A stretch of DNA of 64,000 bases, taken from the NCBI RefSeq assembly GCF_009760925.1, contig NZ_VRLV01000001.1, positions 558,001 to 622,000 on the forward strand. The letters run 5' to 3'. The translations under genes were made by a program, and so were the position numbers. Positions within the stretch are counted from its first letter, which is position 1; every line of letters begins with the position of its first letter. This stretch comes from Nonomuraea typhae (GTDB taxonomy: Bacteria > Actinomycetota > Actinomycetes > Streptosporangiales > Streptosporangiaceae). The notes under the pieces were generated by a model. It was not told the DNA's origin and ran no database searches. It saw nothing but the letters and a program-made list of their open reading frames with translations. Below are positions 1 to 8,723 of this stretch, one piece after another.

Positions 1-1
1 C

Positions 2-469
2 AAGGTGTCGCTGAACACCGCCGCGATCGCCCGTCCCGAGCTGCTGACGGAGTGCTCGCGCCGCTTCGGCGCGCAGTGCGTGGTGCTGTCGGTGGACGCG
101 CGCCGCGCTCCCGGTACGGCCAGCGGCTTCGAGGTCACCACCCACGGCGGCCGCAAGGGCACCGGCATCGACGCGGTGGAGTGGGCGGCCCGCGGCGAGG
201 AACTGGGCGTGGGCGAGATCCTGCTCAACTCGATGGACGGCGACGGCACGCTGGACGGCTACGACCTGGAGATGATCCGGGCGGTGCGGGCGGCGGTGCG
301 GGTGCCGGTGATCGCCAGCGGCGGCGCGGGCACGCTGGCGGACTTCCCACCGGCGATCGAGGCGGGCGCCGACGCGGTGCTGGCGGCCTCGGTGTTCCAC
401 TTCGGCACGCTGAAGATCTCCGAGGTCAAGAACACTCTGCGGGCGGCGGGTTACCCGGTCAGGGGATAA
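2..469 (+). CDS. hisF: Imidazole glycerol phosphate synthase cyclase subunit HisF (5' truncated by window edge)
   Basis: C-terminal about 155 residues of HisF, which with HisH converts PRFAR and glutamine-derived ammonia into imidazole glycerol phosphate and AICAR in histidine biosynthesis. The reading frame is already open at base 2 (KVSLNTAAI), so the start lies outside the window. Visible are the VLSVDARR strand with the second catalytic Asp, the [11 protein letters not shown] segment, and the ASGGAG and AASVFHFG phosphate-binding loops, all in the order of the (beta/alpha)8 barrel. It is the last gene of the his run before an interruption; hisI is 6.5 kb further on. Identification is firm; only the N-terminal third is unseen. 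Confidence 0.95.
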   Translation, partial: KVSLNTAAIARPELLTECSRRFGAQCVVLSVDARRAPGTASGFEVTTHGGRKGTGIDAVEWAARGEELGVGEILLNSMDGDGTLDGYDLEMIRAVRAAVRVPVIASGGAGTLADFPPAIEAGADAVLAASVFHFGTLKISEVKNTLRAAGYPVRG

Positions 470-477
470 CGGGCGGT

Positions 478-792
478 ATGACTGCTCACAATCCCGTGGT
501 GGCGGCGTTCATCGCCGCCGTCAACAACGGTGACAGATCGGCGTTCGCGGCGACGCTGGCTCCGGATGCCACGATGTCCGACGACGGCTCGGAGCGGGAC
601 CTCGACAACTGGACCGAACGGGAGATCTTCTCCGCGGGCGGCCGCTTCACCGTCGAGTCCCAGGAACCGGACGGGCTGACCATGCTCGCCCGGTTCCGCA
701 ACGACACGTGGGGTGAGATGACGACGCGCTGGCGTTTCATCCTCACCCCGGACGGCTCGAAGATCAGGCGCTTCGAGACCGGGCAGGCTTAG
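478..792 (+). CDS. NTF2-like / SnoaL-like small protein
   Basis: A 104-residue protein starting with ATG 8 bp after hisF stops. It begins NPVVAAFIAAVNNGD and has the pattern of the NTF2-like fold: an N-terminal helix, a DATMSDDG segment, then strands ending in TTRWRFILTPDGSKIRRFETG. Such proteins are one-domain alpha+beta barrels that bind small ligands or act as isomerases; no catalytic dyad can be assigned here. The close spacing suggests cotranscription with hisF, but there is no sign that it works in histidine synthesis. Its stop codon overlaps the stop of the convergent glutamine-synthetase-like gene by 4 bp, so no terminator separates them. Confidence 0.7.
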   Translation: MTAHNPVVAAFIAAVNNGDRSAFAATLAPDATMSDDGSERDLDNWTEREIFSAGGRFTVESQEPDGLTMLARFRNDTWGEMTTRWRFILTPDGSKIRRFETGQA

Positions 793-2147
793 AAGGCGCG
801 CATGTGGTTGTAGAGCTCGTAGGCGGCGTCGCGTTCGCCGAACGCCGCCGCCTCCGAGCGTTTGACCGCCAGGTAGGCGCGGCTGCGCAGCGGGCCGAGG
901 GCGGCCATGAGCACGTCGTCGGCCTCCAGCGCGTTCAGGGCCTCGGTGAGCGTGGCGGGCAGGCGCGGGTGCCGGCCGGGCTCGGTGTCGGGGTCGACGG
1001 CGACCGGGTCGCCGGGGTCGAGCTTGCGGCGGATGCCGTCCAGCCCGGCGTGGATGACCGCGCCGAGTGACAGGTAGGGGTTGGCGGAGGAGTCCGACGG
1101 CTTGAGCTCCAGGTTGATCTCGCCGCTGTCGCCCAGCGGCGAGCACACGCGCACCGCGGCCTCGCGGTTGTCCGGCCCGTAGACGGCGTAGGCGCTGGAC
1201 CACAGGCGCGGGCCGAGACGGCGGAAGCTGTTGACGCTGCCGCAGGTGAGCGCGGTCAGGGCGGGCAGGTGGGCGAGCAGGCCGCCGATGAACCAGCCGC
1301 GCACGTCGTCGCCGGCGAAGGCGTTGTGGCCGCCCGACCACAGCGACAGGTGCAGGTGGGCGCCGTTGCCGGCCTGGTCGGCCAGGGGTTTGGGCGCCAG
1401 GGAGGCCCACATGGCCATGCGGATGGCCACGCCGCGCACGGTCTCGCGGTAGAGCACGTGGTTGTCGGCCGCGCGCAGGGCGGGCGTGTGCCGTACCGAC
1501 AGTTCCTGCTGGCCCGGGCCGAGCTCTGGGTGGTAGTGCTCGACCCGCAGGCCCTGGGTCTCCAGGGCGCGGATGAGGCGGATGGTGTAGTCGTGGGCGG
1601 TGTCGAAGCCGGTGGCGGCGTAGCAGAGGGTGTCGTCGAGGGGGACGAGCCGGTCGGGCCCGCCGTCGGGGCCGGGCAGGCGGCGGCCGAGGGTGAACTC
1701 CGGTTCGAAGGCGGCCACCAGCGTGTAGCCCTCGGTGGCGAGGGTGGCGACGGCGTCCTTGAGGAAGGTGCGCGAGCAGGCGGCCCACGGGCTGCCGTCG
1801 GGGTTGCGCTGGTCGGCCAGCATGGCCGCGGCGCCCGGCGCGTAGGGGAGGGGGACGAAGGTCGCGGGGTCAGGCACGAGCCTGACCTCGCCGACGGGGC
1901 CGAGCTGCTCGACCTCCTGGAGCTGGTCGAGCATGTTCATCGCCATCATCGCCACCGTGTGGCCGATCCCCGTGTCCAGCCGTTCGGCCAGCCGCGATCT
2001 CGAGGCCGCCTTGCCACGGATGACGCCACCGTGGTCGGCATAGAGGAATCGGATCAGCTCGATCCCGTCGATCTCCGCGCGTTCCAGGATGCGGCGCACG
2101 GCGGGGTCGGGCTGATGGGCCCTGGTGGCGCTCTGACGATCTCCCAT
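789..2147 (-). CDS. Glutamine synthetase family protein (probable gamma-glutamylamide ligase)
   Basis: 452 residues, full length for a GSI-type ligase. Metal and substrate motifs are present in order: FEPEFTL (metal Glu), HYHPELGPGQQELS (Glu pair), NGAHLHLSLW (ammonium/metal HxH), NSFRRLGPRLW (phosphate Arg) and INLELKPSDSSANPYL. It lacks the Tyr adenylylation loop of GlnA and has a divergent N-terminus (LYADHGGVIRGKA), as in the GlnA2-4/PuuA-like group that glutamylates polyamines or ethanolamine rather than ammonia. The exact substrate cannot be read from sequence. The start is ATG within GATGGGAGATCG on the minus strand. It is the distal gene of a minus-strand run with the two genes to its right. 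Confidence 0.85.
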   Translation of the reverse strand: MGDRQSATRAHQPDPAVRRILERAEIDGIELIRFLYADHGGVIRGKAASRSRLAERLDTGIGHTVAMMAMNMLDQLQEVEQLGPVGEVRLVPDPATFVPLPYAPGAAAMLADQRNPDGSPWAACSRTFLKDAVATLATEGYTLVAAFEPEFTLGRRLPGPDGGPDRLVPLDDTLCYAATGFDTAHDYTIRLIRALETQGLRVEHYHPELGPGQQELSVRHTPALRAADNHVLYRETVRGVAIRMAMWASLAPKPLADQAGNGAHLHLSLWSGGHNAFAGDDVRGWFIGGLLAHLPALTALTCGSVNSFRRLGPRLWSSAYAVYGPDNREAAVRVCSPLGDSGEINLELKPSDSSANPYLSLGAVIHAGLDGIRRKLDPGDPVAVDPDTEPGRHPRLPATLTEALNALEADDVLMAALGPLRSRAYLAVKRSEAAAFGERDAAYELYNHMRAF

Positions 2148-2208
2148 CCTGTCTGCGTAGCACGAACGGGCAGCTCACGGAAGCATCTTCCGCAGACAGG
2201 CCCGCTTC

Positions 2209-2370
2209 TCAGGCCAGGACGCGGCTGAAGAACGTCGCGAGTGAGTTGGCTCCGTTGAAAATTCCGTCGAATACGCCGTTCACGGCGGCAGCGGCTTGTT
2301 CCGGCCGGGTGAACAAGTAGAAGATCACAAACGCCACGGCGACGTATGTGACCACCTTCTTGACCTGCAT
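2209..2370 (-). CDS. Small single-span membrane protein (53 aa)
   Basis: A 53-residue protein beginning MQVKKVVTYVAVAFVIFYLF, a positively charged N-terminus followed by one transmembrane helix, then a short segment NGVFDGIFNGANSLATFF that looks amphipathic. The start is chosen at 2370 because CAGGAGG (minus strand) lies 6 nt upstream; an in-frame ATG at 2391 has no such site. Its function is unknown; size and topology resemble small membrane regulators or phage-holin-like proteins, but this is not evidence of either. A TATATA -10-like element (minus strand, about 2401-2406) and an inverted repeat at 2429-2445 lie upstream. Confidence 0.7.
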   Translation of the reverse strand: MQVKKVVTYVAVAFVIFYLFTRPEQAAAAVNGVFDGIFNGANSLATFFSRVLA

Positions 2371-2428
2371 AGGGGGCCTCCTGCAGTCCATTCCCAGCCG
2401 TATATACCCGGATCTGGGCGATCACTGG

Positions 2429-2445
2429 CATCTTCTATGAAGATG
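2429..2445. promoter_or_regulatory. 17-bp perfect inverted repeat upstream of the 53-aa membrane protein
   Basis: CATCTTC-TAT-GAAGATG forms a perfect 7-bp dyad with a 3-nt centre. It lies 25 bp upstream (minus strand) of a TATATA -10-like sequence and about 60 bp upstream of the small membrane protein start. Its position near the presumed -35 region suits an operator; it could also simply be a short hairpin of the gene to the right. Confidence 0.4.
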
Positions 2446-2555
2446 TTCTTGATCATAACCGGGGGGCTTCTTTCCCCTGCCATGGTACGGGCTTGGGGGC
2501 CCGAGGGGGCGCTTGCCGCGCAGTAATTCCGCTACTTGAGACGGATCCCCGGCTC

Positions 2556-3185
2556 TCAGACGCCGAGCGTGGCGTTGAGCAGGCGCGCGACGGCGTCCTC
2601 GTCGCCGGTCAGATCGACCCGGGCGTGCTGCTGGCGGCCGAAGCAGAACAGCAGCAACTCGCCCGCCTTCCCGGTCACCTCGACCTTGGGCCCCTCCTGG
2701 GCGCCGCCGATCGCCACGCCGCCGCCCAGCCGGTGCAGGATCACGCCGACCGGCGAGCGGCGCAGCATCAGGCGGGCGCCGACCGACAGCCGCTTCCAGA
2801 TGAGCTGGTCGAGGTCGGCGGGCAGCTCGCGTGGCTCCCAGCCGGGCTGGGCGCGGCGCACGTCCTCGTGGTGGACGAGGTACTCCAGCGTGTTGACCGC
2901 CTCGTCGGCGAACGGCAGCAGCCCGTAGATCCCGCCCGGGGTGCGGACCATGGCGACCAGTTCCGGGAAGGAGTGCTTGGCCTTCAGCCCGTTCTGCACC
3001 GAGGCGGTGTAGCCGGCCAGCGGGCGCAACGCGATCCCGGCCGCGGCGTCGGGCCTGCGCTCTCTCAGAACCAGGTGGGCGGCCAGGTCATAGGTGGTCC
3101 ATCCGGTGCACAGCGTGGGCGCGTCGGGGCCGATCCGGTCGAGCAGATCGCAGAGCGCGGCGCGCTCGGCACGGGCGTGAGTCAC
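2556..3185 (-). CDS. TIGR03085 family protein (DinB/maleylpyruvate-isomerase-like fold)
   Basis: 209 residues matching the actinobacterial TIGR03085 group: N-terminal helix-bundle segment with LCTGWTTYDLAAHLVLRERRPD, central FADEAVNTLEYLVHHEDVRRAQPGW, and the C-terminal GELLLFCFGRQQHARVDLTGD. The His residues in AAHL and LVHHEDVRR are placed like the metal ligands of mycothiol-dependent DinB-superfamily enzymes, so a thiol- or metal-dependent role is plausible but unproved. It starts at ATG 3185, 90 bp from the divergent ABC exporter operon; the two presumably share a promoter region. Confidence 0.75.
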   Translation of the reverse strand: MTHARAERAALCDLLDRIGPDAPTLCTGWTTYDLAAHLVLRERRPDAAAGIALRPLAGYTASVQNGLKAKHSFPELVAMVRTPGGIYGLLPFADEAVNTLEYLVHHEDVRRAQPGWEPRELPADLDQLIWKRLSVGARLMLRRSPVGVILHRLGGGVAIGGAQEGPKVEVTGKAGELLLFCFGRQQHARVDLTGDEDAVARLLNATLGV

Positions 3186-3275
3186 GAGACCCAGCCTACC
3201 TGTGGGAATAACGGAGTGATCAGCCGTGATAGTGACTTATGTAGAAATGTCCCCTGGTGGAAGGAATCCCCCCGA

Positions 3276-5177
3276 GTGGCGAGCAAGGTCACCTCGGCCG
3301 TGATGCGTCAAGGACTGGGTGTCCTTGGGGTGGCCGTCCGCACGGAGAAAGCGGTGTTCGCGATCGCCGTCCTGGCCAGCGGCGTGTACGGCGGCATGAC
3401 CGTGGCCTCGGCGTGGGCGCTCGGCTGGGCCACGGAGAACGCCGTCCTGCCCGCTTTCGAGGCCGGAGACATCACCGCCGGCGCGCTCTGGACCGCGGTC
3501 CTGCTGATCATGGGCACCGCGCTGCTCAAGGCCATCGGCGTGGCCGGGCGGCGCATCTTCGCCGGCGTCGTGCAATACCGCATGCAGGCCAGGTCGCGGC
3601 GCGAGGTCACCAAGCAGTACCTGCGCCTGCCCCTGGCCTGGCACCACCGGCACCCCACCGGGCAACTGCTGTCCAACGCCAGCGCCGACGCCGAGGCGGC
3701 CTGGGCCCCGCTGGCCCCGCTGCCCATGGCCGTCGGCGTCATCGTCATGCTGTTCACCGCGGCGATCGGCATGCTCCTCACCGACCCCGTCCTCGCCCTG
3801 GTCGGCTTCCTGATCTTCCCGGCCATCGCCGTGCTCAACCTCGTCTACCAGCGCAGGCTCAGCCCCCTCGTCACCCGGGCCCAGCAACTGCGCGCCGAGG
3901 TCAGCGAGATCGCCCACGAGAGCTTCGACGGCGCGCTCGTGGTCAAGACGCTCGGCCGCGAGGCCCTGGAGACCGACCGCTTCCGCCGCCGCGCCCACGA
4001 ACTGCGCGACGCCAACATCGCCGTCGGCCGGGTACGCGGCCTGTTCGACCCCATGCTGGAGGCCCTGCCCACGCTCGGCGTGCTCATCGTGCTGGCCGTC
4101 GGGGCGCTCCGGCTGACCAACGGTGCGATCAACTCCGGCGAGCTGGTGCAGGTCGCCTATCTGTTCACCCTGCTGGCCTTCCCGATCCGGGCGCTCGGCT
4201 GGGTGCTGGCGGAACTGCCGCGCAGCGTGGTCGGCTGGACGCGGGTGCAGTCGGTGCTCGACGCCACCGGGTCCATGGAGTACGGCGCCGCCGAGCCGGA
4301 CGGCGTCCGGCCCGCCGGGGTGGAGGTCGAGGACGTCTCCTACGCCTACGGCGACAGCGAGGTGCTGCACGGGGTGAGCTTCGACGTGGCGGCCGGCCGT
4401 ACCGTGGCCTTGGTGGGACCCACGGGCTCGGGCAAGTCCACGCTCACGCACCTGCTCGTGCGGCTGATCGACCCGGGCGCGGGCGAGATCCGCCTGGACG
4501 GCACCGGCCTGCGCGAGCTGGCCTACGGCGCGGTCGCCCGCGCGGCGGCGCTGGTGCCGCAGCAGACGTTCCTGTTCGACGACACCGTGCGCGGCAACGT
4601 CACGCTCGGCCTGGACGTGCCGGACGAGGAGGTGTGGGCGGCGCTGCGGCTGGCCCAGGCCGACGGCTTCGTCGCGCGCCTGGCCGACGGGCTCGCCACC
4701 CGCGTCGGCGAGCGCGGCACCACGCTGTCCGGCGGCCAGCGCCAGCGCATCGCACTGGCCCGCGCGATCGTGCGCCGCCCACGCCTGCTCATCCTCGACG
4801 ACGCCACCTCCAGCGTGGACCCGCAGGTCGAGGCCAAGATCCTGTACGGCCTGCGCGACCGGAGCGCAGGAGCTCGGGCGGAGAGAGCGAGGAACGATGC
4901 CAACGGAGCCCGAGCGGGCGCGACCATGAGGACCGCCGAGTCGTCGACCACGATCGTCGTCGCCTACCGGATGGCCACGATCGCCCTGGCCGACGAGGTG
5001 GTCTTCCTGGAGCGGGGCCGGGTCGAGGACCGGGGCACCCACGAGGAACTGCTGGCCCGCTGCGAGGGCTACCGCAACCTGGTGACCGCCTACGAGCGCG
5101 AGGAGGCCGAGCGGGCGGCCATCGCGGCCGACGCGGAAGACCTGACCGAGGACGAAGCCGAAGGGGTGAGCGCCTGA
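3276..5177 (+). CDS. ABC exporter half-transporter A (TMD-NBD, degenerate NBD)
   Basis: 633 residues. The start is GTG 3276, which has AAGGA 10 nt upstream and precedes the first hydrophobic segment. The N-terminal ~330 residues form an ABC type-1 six-helix exporter domain; the NBD follows, with Walker A GPTGSGKST (from residue 381), Q-loop VPQQTFLFDD, signature LSGGQ (484), Walker B LILDDATSS (second Asp at 509 in the catalytic Glu position) and AYR (Tyr564) where the H-loop His normally sits. These changes are typical of the non-hydrolytic side of heterodimeric exporters. About 26 low-complexity residues (~529-554) are inserted between Walker B and the H-loop. The stop overlaps the partner ATG by 1 bp (TGATG). 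Substrate unknown. Confidence 0.9.
   Translation: MASKVTSAVMRQGLGVLGVAVRTEKAVFAIAVLASGVYGGMTVASAWALGWATENAVLPAFEAGDITAGALWTAVLLIMGTALLKAIGVAGRRIFAGVVQYRMQARSRREVTKQYLRLPLAWHHRHPTGQLLSNASADAEAAWAPLAPLPMAVGVIVMLFTAAIGMLLTDPVLALVGFLIFPAIAVLNLVYQRRLSPLVTRAQQLRAEVSEIAHESFDGALVVKTLGREALETDRFRRRAHELRDANIAVGRVRGLFDPMLEALPTLGVLIVLAVGALRLTNGAINSGELVQVAYLFTLLAFPIRALGWVLAELPRSVVGWTRVQSVLDATGSMEYGAAEPDGVRPAGVEVEDVSYAYGDSEVLHGVSFDVAAGRTVALVGPTGSGKSTLTHLLVRLIDPGAGEIRLDGTGLRELAYGAVARAAALVPQQTFLFDDTVRGNVTLGLDVPDEEVWAALRLAQADGFVARLADGLATRVGERGTTLSGGQRQRIALARAIVRRPRLLILDDATSSVDPQVEAKILYGLRDRSAGARAERARNDANGARAGATMRTAESSTTIVVAYRMATIALADEVVFLERGRVEDRGTHEELLARCEGYRNLVTAYEREEAERAAIAADAEDLTEDEAEGVSA
4861..4935 (+). 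repeat. Repeat-like in-frame insertion with inverted repeat inside an ABC NBD gene
   Basis: This stretch encodes about 26 Ala/Arg/Asn-rich residues between ILYGLRD and STTIVVAYR, a place where related ABC proteins have only a few. It contains an inverted repeat, GCTCGGGC at 4872-4879 and GCCCGAGC at 4908-4915, and the purine-rich GAGCGCAGGAG and GAGAGAGCGAGGAACGATG strings. The latter resemble the leader upstream of 35680 (GAGCGAGCGCAAAGGAGC). It looks like an intergenic-type repeat that landed in frame. Confidence 0.5.
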
Positions 5178-6946
5178 TGGCGCTGCAAGGAGTGGAGCGC
5201 TCGGCGCTGGCCACGGTCAGGCGGGGTCTGTCGCTGACCCCCGAGTTCCGCACCGGCCTGGCCGGGACGATGGCCCTGGCCGTGGTCGCCACGATCGGCA
5301 AGATCATCGTGCCGATCGCCGTCCAGCAGACGATCGACACCGGCCTCAAGAGCGGCAGGCCCGACATGGCCTACATCATCGGGGCGGTGTCGGCGTGCGC
5401 CGCCGCGGTCGTGCTGACGGCGCTGGCCGGATACCTCATGAACGTGCGCCTCTACAAGTCCACCGAGGCGTCCCTGGCCACGCTGCGCGTGCGCGGCTTC
5501 CGGCACGTGCACGACCTGTCGGTGCTCACCCAGAACACCGAGCGCCGCGGCGCCCTGGTCTCCCGCGTCACCAACGACGTGGACCAGATCAGCACCTTCA
5601 TGCAGTGGGGCGGCCTGATGATCATCGTGGCCGTCGGCCAGCTGTTCGTCGCCACCATCCTCATGGTCGTCTACTCCTGGCAGCTGACGCTCCTGGTGTG
5701 GGCCTGCTTCGTCCCGCTCATGATCGCCCTGCCGCGCTTCCAGCGCCTGCTGTCGCGCGCCTACACCATCGTGCGCGAGCGCACCGGCGACATGCTGGCC
5801 GCGGTCAGCGAGTCGGTCGTCGGCGCCGCCGTCATCCGCGCCCACGCCGCCGAGCGCCGCACCGCCGAGCGCATCGACAAGGCCGTCGACGCCAACCGCG
5901 GCGCCCAGATCAAGGCCCAGACCATCGTCGGCTTCGTCTTCCCCCTGACCGAGATCGTCGCCGCCCTGGCCATCGCCGGCATCGTCCTGCTCGGCGTCCA
6001 GCTCGGCCTGGCCGGCGGCATCACGGCGGGCAAGCTCGTCGCCTTCCTGTTCCTGGTGACCCTGTTCGTCTCCCCGCTGCAGATGGCGACGGAGATCCTG
6101 AACGAGGCCCAGAACGCCGTCGCGGGCTGGCGCCGCATCCTCGGCGTCCTCGACACCCCGGCCGACGTCGCCGACCCCGGCGAGCGCGGCGTCACGCTCC
6201 CGCGCGGCCCCATCGCCGTCGCCTTCGACGACGTCCACTTCTCCTACCCGGGCGGCGCGCCCGTGCTGAGCGAGGTGAGCCTGGAGATCCCGCCGCGCTC
6301 GCGCATCGCCGTCGTCGGTGAGACCGGCTCCGGCAAGACCACCTTCGCCAAGCTCCTGACCCGCCTCATGGACCCCGCCTCCGGCCGCGTCACCGTCGAC
6401 GGCCACGACCTGCGCGACGTGCGCTTCTCCTCGCTGCGTGAACGCATCGTCATGGTCCCGCAGGACGGCTTCCTGTTCGACGGCAGCCTCGCCGACAACA
6501 TCCGGTACGGCAGGCCGTCGGCCACCGACGAGGAGATCACGCTCGCGCTGACCGAGCTCGGCCTGGCCGACTGGCTCGAGGGCCTGCCCGCCGGCCTGGC
6601 CACCCCGGTCGGCCAGCGCGGCGAGTCCCTGTCGGCCGGCGAGCGCCAGCTCGTCGCCCTGGCCCGCGCCTACCTGGCCGACCCCGACCTGCTGCTGCTG
6701 GACGAGGCCACCTCGGCCGTCGACCCCGCCACCGAGGTACGGCTGGCCCGCGCCCTGGAAGGCGTCACCCGCGGCCGCACCGCCATCTCGATCGCCCACC
6801 GGCTCTCGACGGCCGAGAACGCCGACGAGGTCCTGGTCTTCGACGCCGGGCGGCTCGTGCAGCGGGGGCCGCACCACGAGCTGGTGGCGCAGGACGGGGT
6901 GTACGCCGGGCTGCACGCCTCCTGGGTCTCGGCCGCCCGCACGTGA
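5177..6946 (+). CDS. ABC exporter half-transporter B (TMD-NBD, catalytically competent Walker B)
   Basis: 589 residues, one base overlapping the preceding half-transporter. The membrane domain spans roughly residues 20-320 with exporter features ([36 protein letters not shown]). The NBD has Walker [10 protein letters not shown] (381), [19 protein letters not shown], a non-canonical signature LSAGE (485), intact Walker [13 protein letters not shown] with Glu510, and H-loop SIAHRLS with His541. Paired with protein A this gives one consensus ATP site (B Walker motifs plus A LSGGQ) and one degenerate site (A Walker motifs plus B LSAGE). The family exports lipids, peptides or drugs; which one applies here cannot be told. 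Confidence 0.92.
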   Translation: MALQGVERSALATVRRGLSLTPEFRTGLAGTMALAVVATIGKIIVPIAVQQTIDTGLKSGRPDMAYIIGAVSACAAAVVLTALAGYLMNVRLYKSTEASLATLRVRGFRHVHDLSVLTQNTERRGALVSRVTNDVDQISTFMQWGGLMIIVAVGQLFVATILMVVYSWQLTLLVWACFVPLMIALPRFQRLLSRAYTIVRERTGDMLAAVSESVVGAAVIRAHAAERRTAERIDKAVDANRGAQIKAQTIVGFVFPLTEIVAALAIAGIVLLGVQLGLAGGITAGKLVAFLFLVTLFVSPLQMATEILNEAQNAVAGWRRILGVLDTPADVADPGERGVTLPRGPIAVAFDDVHFSYPGGAPVLSEVSLEIPPRSRIAVVGETGSGKTTFAKLLTRLMDPASGRVTVDGHDLRDVRFSSLRERIVMVPQDGFLFDGSLADNIRYGRPSATDEEITLALTELGLADWLEGLPAGLATPVGQRGESLSAGERQLVALARAYLADPDLLLLDEATSAVDPATEVRLARALEGVTRGRTAISIAHRLSTAENADEVLVFDAGRLVQRGPHHELVAQDGVYAGLHASWVSAART

Positions 6947-7002
6947 GCGTTCTGCCCGGTGCTGGCGGAATGGGCACGCGGCGGGCCTGGTTGAATGGCG
7001 GC

Positions 7003-7341
7003 ATGTCCCTGGATCCCGACATCGCCGCGCGGCTCAAGCGCGGCCCCGACGGGCTGGTGCCCGCGATCGTCCAGCAGCACGACTCCGGCGAGGTGCTCAT
7101 GCTCGCCTGGATGGACGACGAGGCGCTGCATAGGACGCTGACCACCGGCCGGGCCACCTACTGGTCGCGCAGCCGCCGGGAGTACTGGGTCAAGGGCGAG
7201 ACCTCGGGCCACGTCCAGCACGTGAAAGCCGTGGCGCTCGACTGCGACGGCGACACGCTCCTGCTCAAGGTGGACCAGGTGGGCGCGGCCTGCCACACGG
7301 GCGACCGCACCTGCTTCGACGCCGGCGCCCTGCTGCCGTGA
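7003..7341 (+). CDS. hisI: Phosphoribosyl-AMP cyclohydrolase
   Basis: 112 residues, the monofunctional length. It opens the purine ring of phosphoribosyl-AMP in histidine synthesis. Diagnostic motifs: [33 protein letters not shown], the Mg-binding [13 protein letters not shown] and the zinc cysteines in [13 protein letters not shown] 7003 is preferred over upstream in-frame starts because homologues begin just before the [12 protein letters not shown] segment. It lies 56 bp after the exporter gene, and its stop overlaps the next start (GTGA). This gene belongs with hisF upstream; the exporter and associated genes interrupt them. Confidence 0.95.
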   Translation: MSLDPDIAARLKRGPDGLVPAIVQQHDSGEVLMLAWMDDEALHRTLTTGRATYWSRSRREYWVKGETSGHVQHVKAVALDCDGDTLLLKVDQVGAACHTGDRTCFDAGALLP

Positions 7342-7898
7342 ACAGGGAGACGTGGGCCTGGGCGGCGGCCACCGCGGCCGGGTGCCTGCTGGTGCTGCTG
7401 GCCTCGGGACGCGCGTGGGTGAGCGCGGCCGCGGCCGGGAACCCGGCGGCGGGGAGCTCCGTGGCCGAGGCGGCGGGCAGCGACCTCGGCCACGGGCTGA
7501 CGGCCGTGGGGCTGGCCTCGCTGGCCGGGGTGGTGGCCGTCCTGGCGACCAAGGGCGCCGGACGCCGCGTGGTGGGCGCGCTGCTGGCCCTGTGCGGGGC
7601 CGGGCTGGGGTGGCTCATCGTGGACGCGCTGTCGTCCGGGTCGATCGCCGCCTGGGCCAGGACGGTGCCGGCGTTGCGGGCCGTCGCCTCCCCGGTGTAC
7701 ACGGTGGCGCCCTTCTGGCCGGTGGCGGCCGGGGCCGGGGCGGTGGTGGTCCTGGTGGGCGGGGTGCTCGCGGTGGTGCGCGGCGGGCGGTGGACGGGCA
7801 TGTCGGCCCGCTACGACCGCCGGCCCGCGGGGGACGGGCCGGCCGATGAGCGCTCCATGTGGGAGGCGCTGGACCGGGGCGACGACCCTACCGGCTGA
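7338..7898 (+). CDS. Trp-biosynthesis-associated membrane protein (TIGR02234 family)
   Basis: 186 residues starting at GTG in a 4-bp overlap with hisI. Four hydrophobic segments are visible (about 7-27, 53-70, 79-98 and 130-152), with a RAWV motif after the first and the soluble tail ending [14 protein letters not shown] that is typical of the actinobacterial Trp_oprn_chp family. The biochemical role is not established; the name reflects its persistent position between trpE and trpC in actinobacteria. Here trpE itself is absent between hisI and this gene. Confidence 0.88.
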   Translation: MNRETWAWAAATAAGCLLVLLASGRAWVSAAAAGNPAAGSSVAEAAGSDLGHGLTAVGLASLAGVVAVLATKGAGRRVVGALLALCGAGLGWLIVDALSSGSIAAWARTVPALRAVASPVYTVAPFWPVAAGAGAVVVLVGGVLAVVRGGRWTGMSARYDRRPAGDGPADERSMWEALDRGDDPTG

Positions 7899-7997
7899 GT
7901 GAGGAAATGCCCTCGGCACACGGGGTTTTCGCTGTTGATCGTGGTTCCTGGCCTACGCTTCCGTGCGAGGGCCAGTCTGACGGGAAAGGCGTGGCGC

Positions 7998-8594
7998 ATG
8001 ACATACGGCAACCAGGACGGCGGTTACGGCCAGCAGCCGTCCGGCGGGGGCGGATACGGCCAATCCGGGTACGGCCAGCAGCCGCCGAGCAGCAGCGGGT
8101 ACGGCCAGCAGCCGCCGAGCAGCGGCGGGTACGGGGTGCAGCAGCCGAGCAGCGGGGGTTACGGCCAGCCGGATCCCTATGGGCAGCAGCCGCCCTACGG
8201 ATACGGCCAGCCCTCCGGCGGTTACGGCCAGCCCTCCGGCGGCTACGGCGCGGCCGAGGCGTACGCGCAGCCCCCCGCCTACACCCCGCCGGTCTACGGG
8301 CAGCCGTCGCCGTACGCCCAGCCCGCCCGGCCGCAGACGAACGGCATGGCCATCACCTCGCTGGTCCTGGGCATCGTGGGCCTGGTCCTGTGCGGCCTGA
8401 CCAGCATCCCGGGCGCGATCTGCGGGCACGTGGCGCTGGCGCAGATCAAGCGGAGCGGCGTCGAGGGCCGGAGCATGGCGGTCGCCGGCCTGGTCACCTC
8501 CTACATCACGATCGTGGCCTGGGTCATCGCCTGGCTGATGTTCGGGGGTTTCATCCTGATGATGCTCGGGGTCGCGAGCTCCTCGACTTACTGA
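7998..8594 (+). CDS. Gly/Tyr/Gln-repeat protein with DUF4190 membrane domain
   Basis: 198 residues. Residues 1-110 are low complexity, built from [15 protein letters not shown] repeats and later PSGGYGQ, then YAQP repeats. The C-terminal part (about 113-198) is a DUF4190 module: [20 protein letters not shown], a conserved [14 protein letters not shown] loop, then a second long hydrophobic helix. The start is ATG 7998 because the repeat region begins right there; the upstream in-frame extension has no repeat character. DUF4190 proteins are small actinobacterial membrane proteins of unknown function. The next gene has the same architecture with a different membrane module. Confidence 0.85.
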   Translation: MTYGNQDGGYGQQPSGGGGYGQSGYGQQPPSSSGYGQQPPSSGGYGVQQPSSGGYGQPDPYGQQPPYGYGQPSGGYGQPSGGYGAAEAYAQPPAYTPPVYGQPSPYAQPARPQTNGMAITSLVLGIVGLVLCGLTSIPGAICGHVALAQIKRSGVEGRSMAVAGLVTSYITIVAWVIAWLMFGGFILMMLGVASSSTY

Positions 8595-8723
8595 GGGTGT
8601 CCTCCTCCTTGCGGTCAGGTCACAAATCATCCGCATGATGGACAATTCCCCATGTAGGGCGTGGTACCTCGCTATGCTGCGGCGGGCAACTCGCCACAAG
8701 CACCACACGAGGAGTCTCCAGTC

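Noticed and set aside
4965..4967. H-loop Tyr as a sequencing error
   Set aside because: The Asp at the Walker B catalytic position and the partner LSAGE change fit a genuine degenerate site, so the Tyr is probably real.
3237..5042. Long minus-strand open frame opposite the first ABC exporter gene (about 600 codons)
   Set aside because: Antisense shadow: high third-position G+C removes stop codons on the opposite strand. The product is Gly/Gln/His/Asp-rich without domains, while the plus strand has complete ABC motifs.
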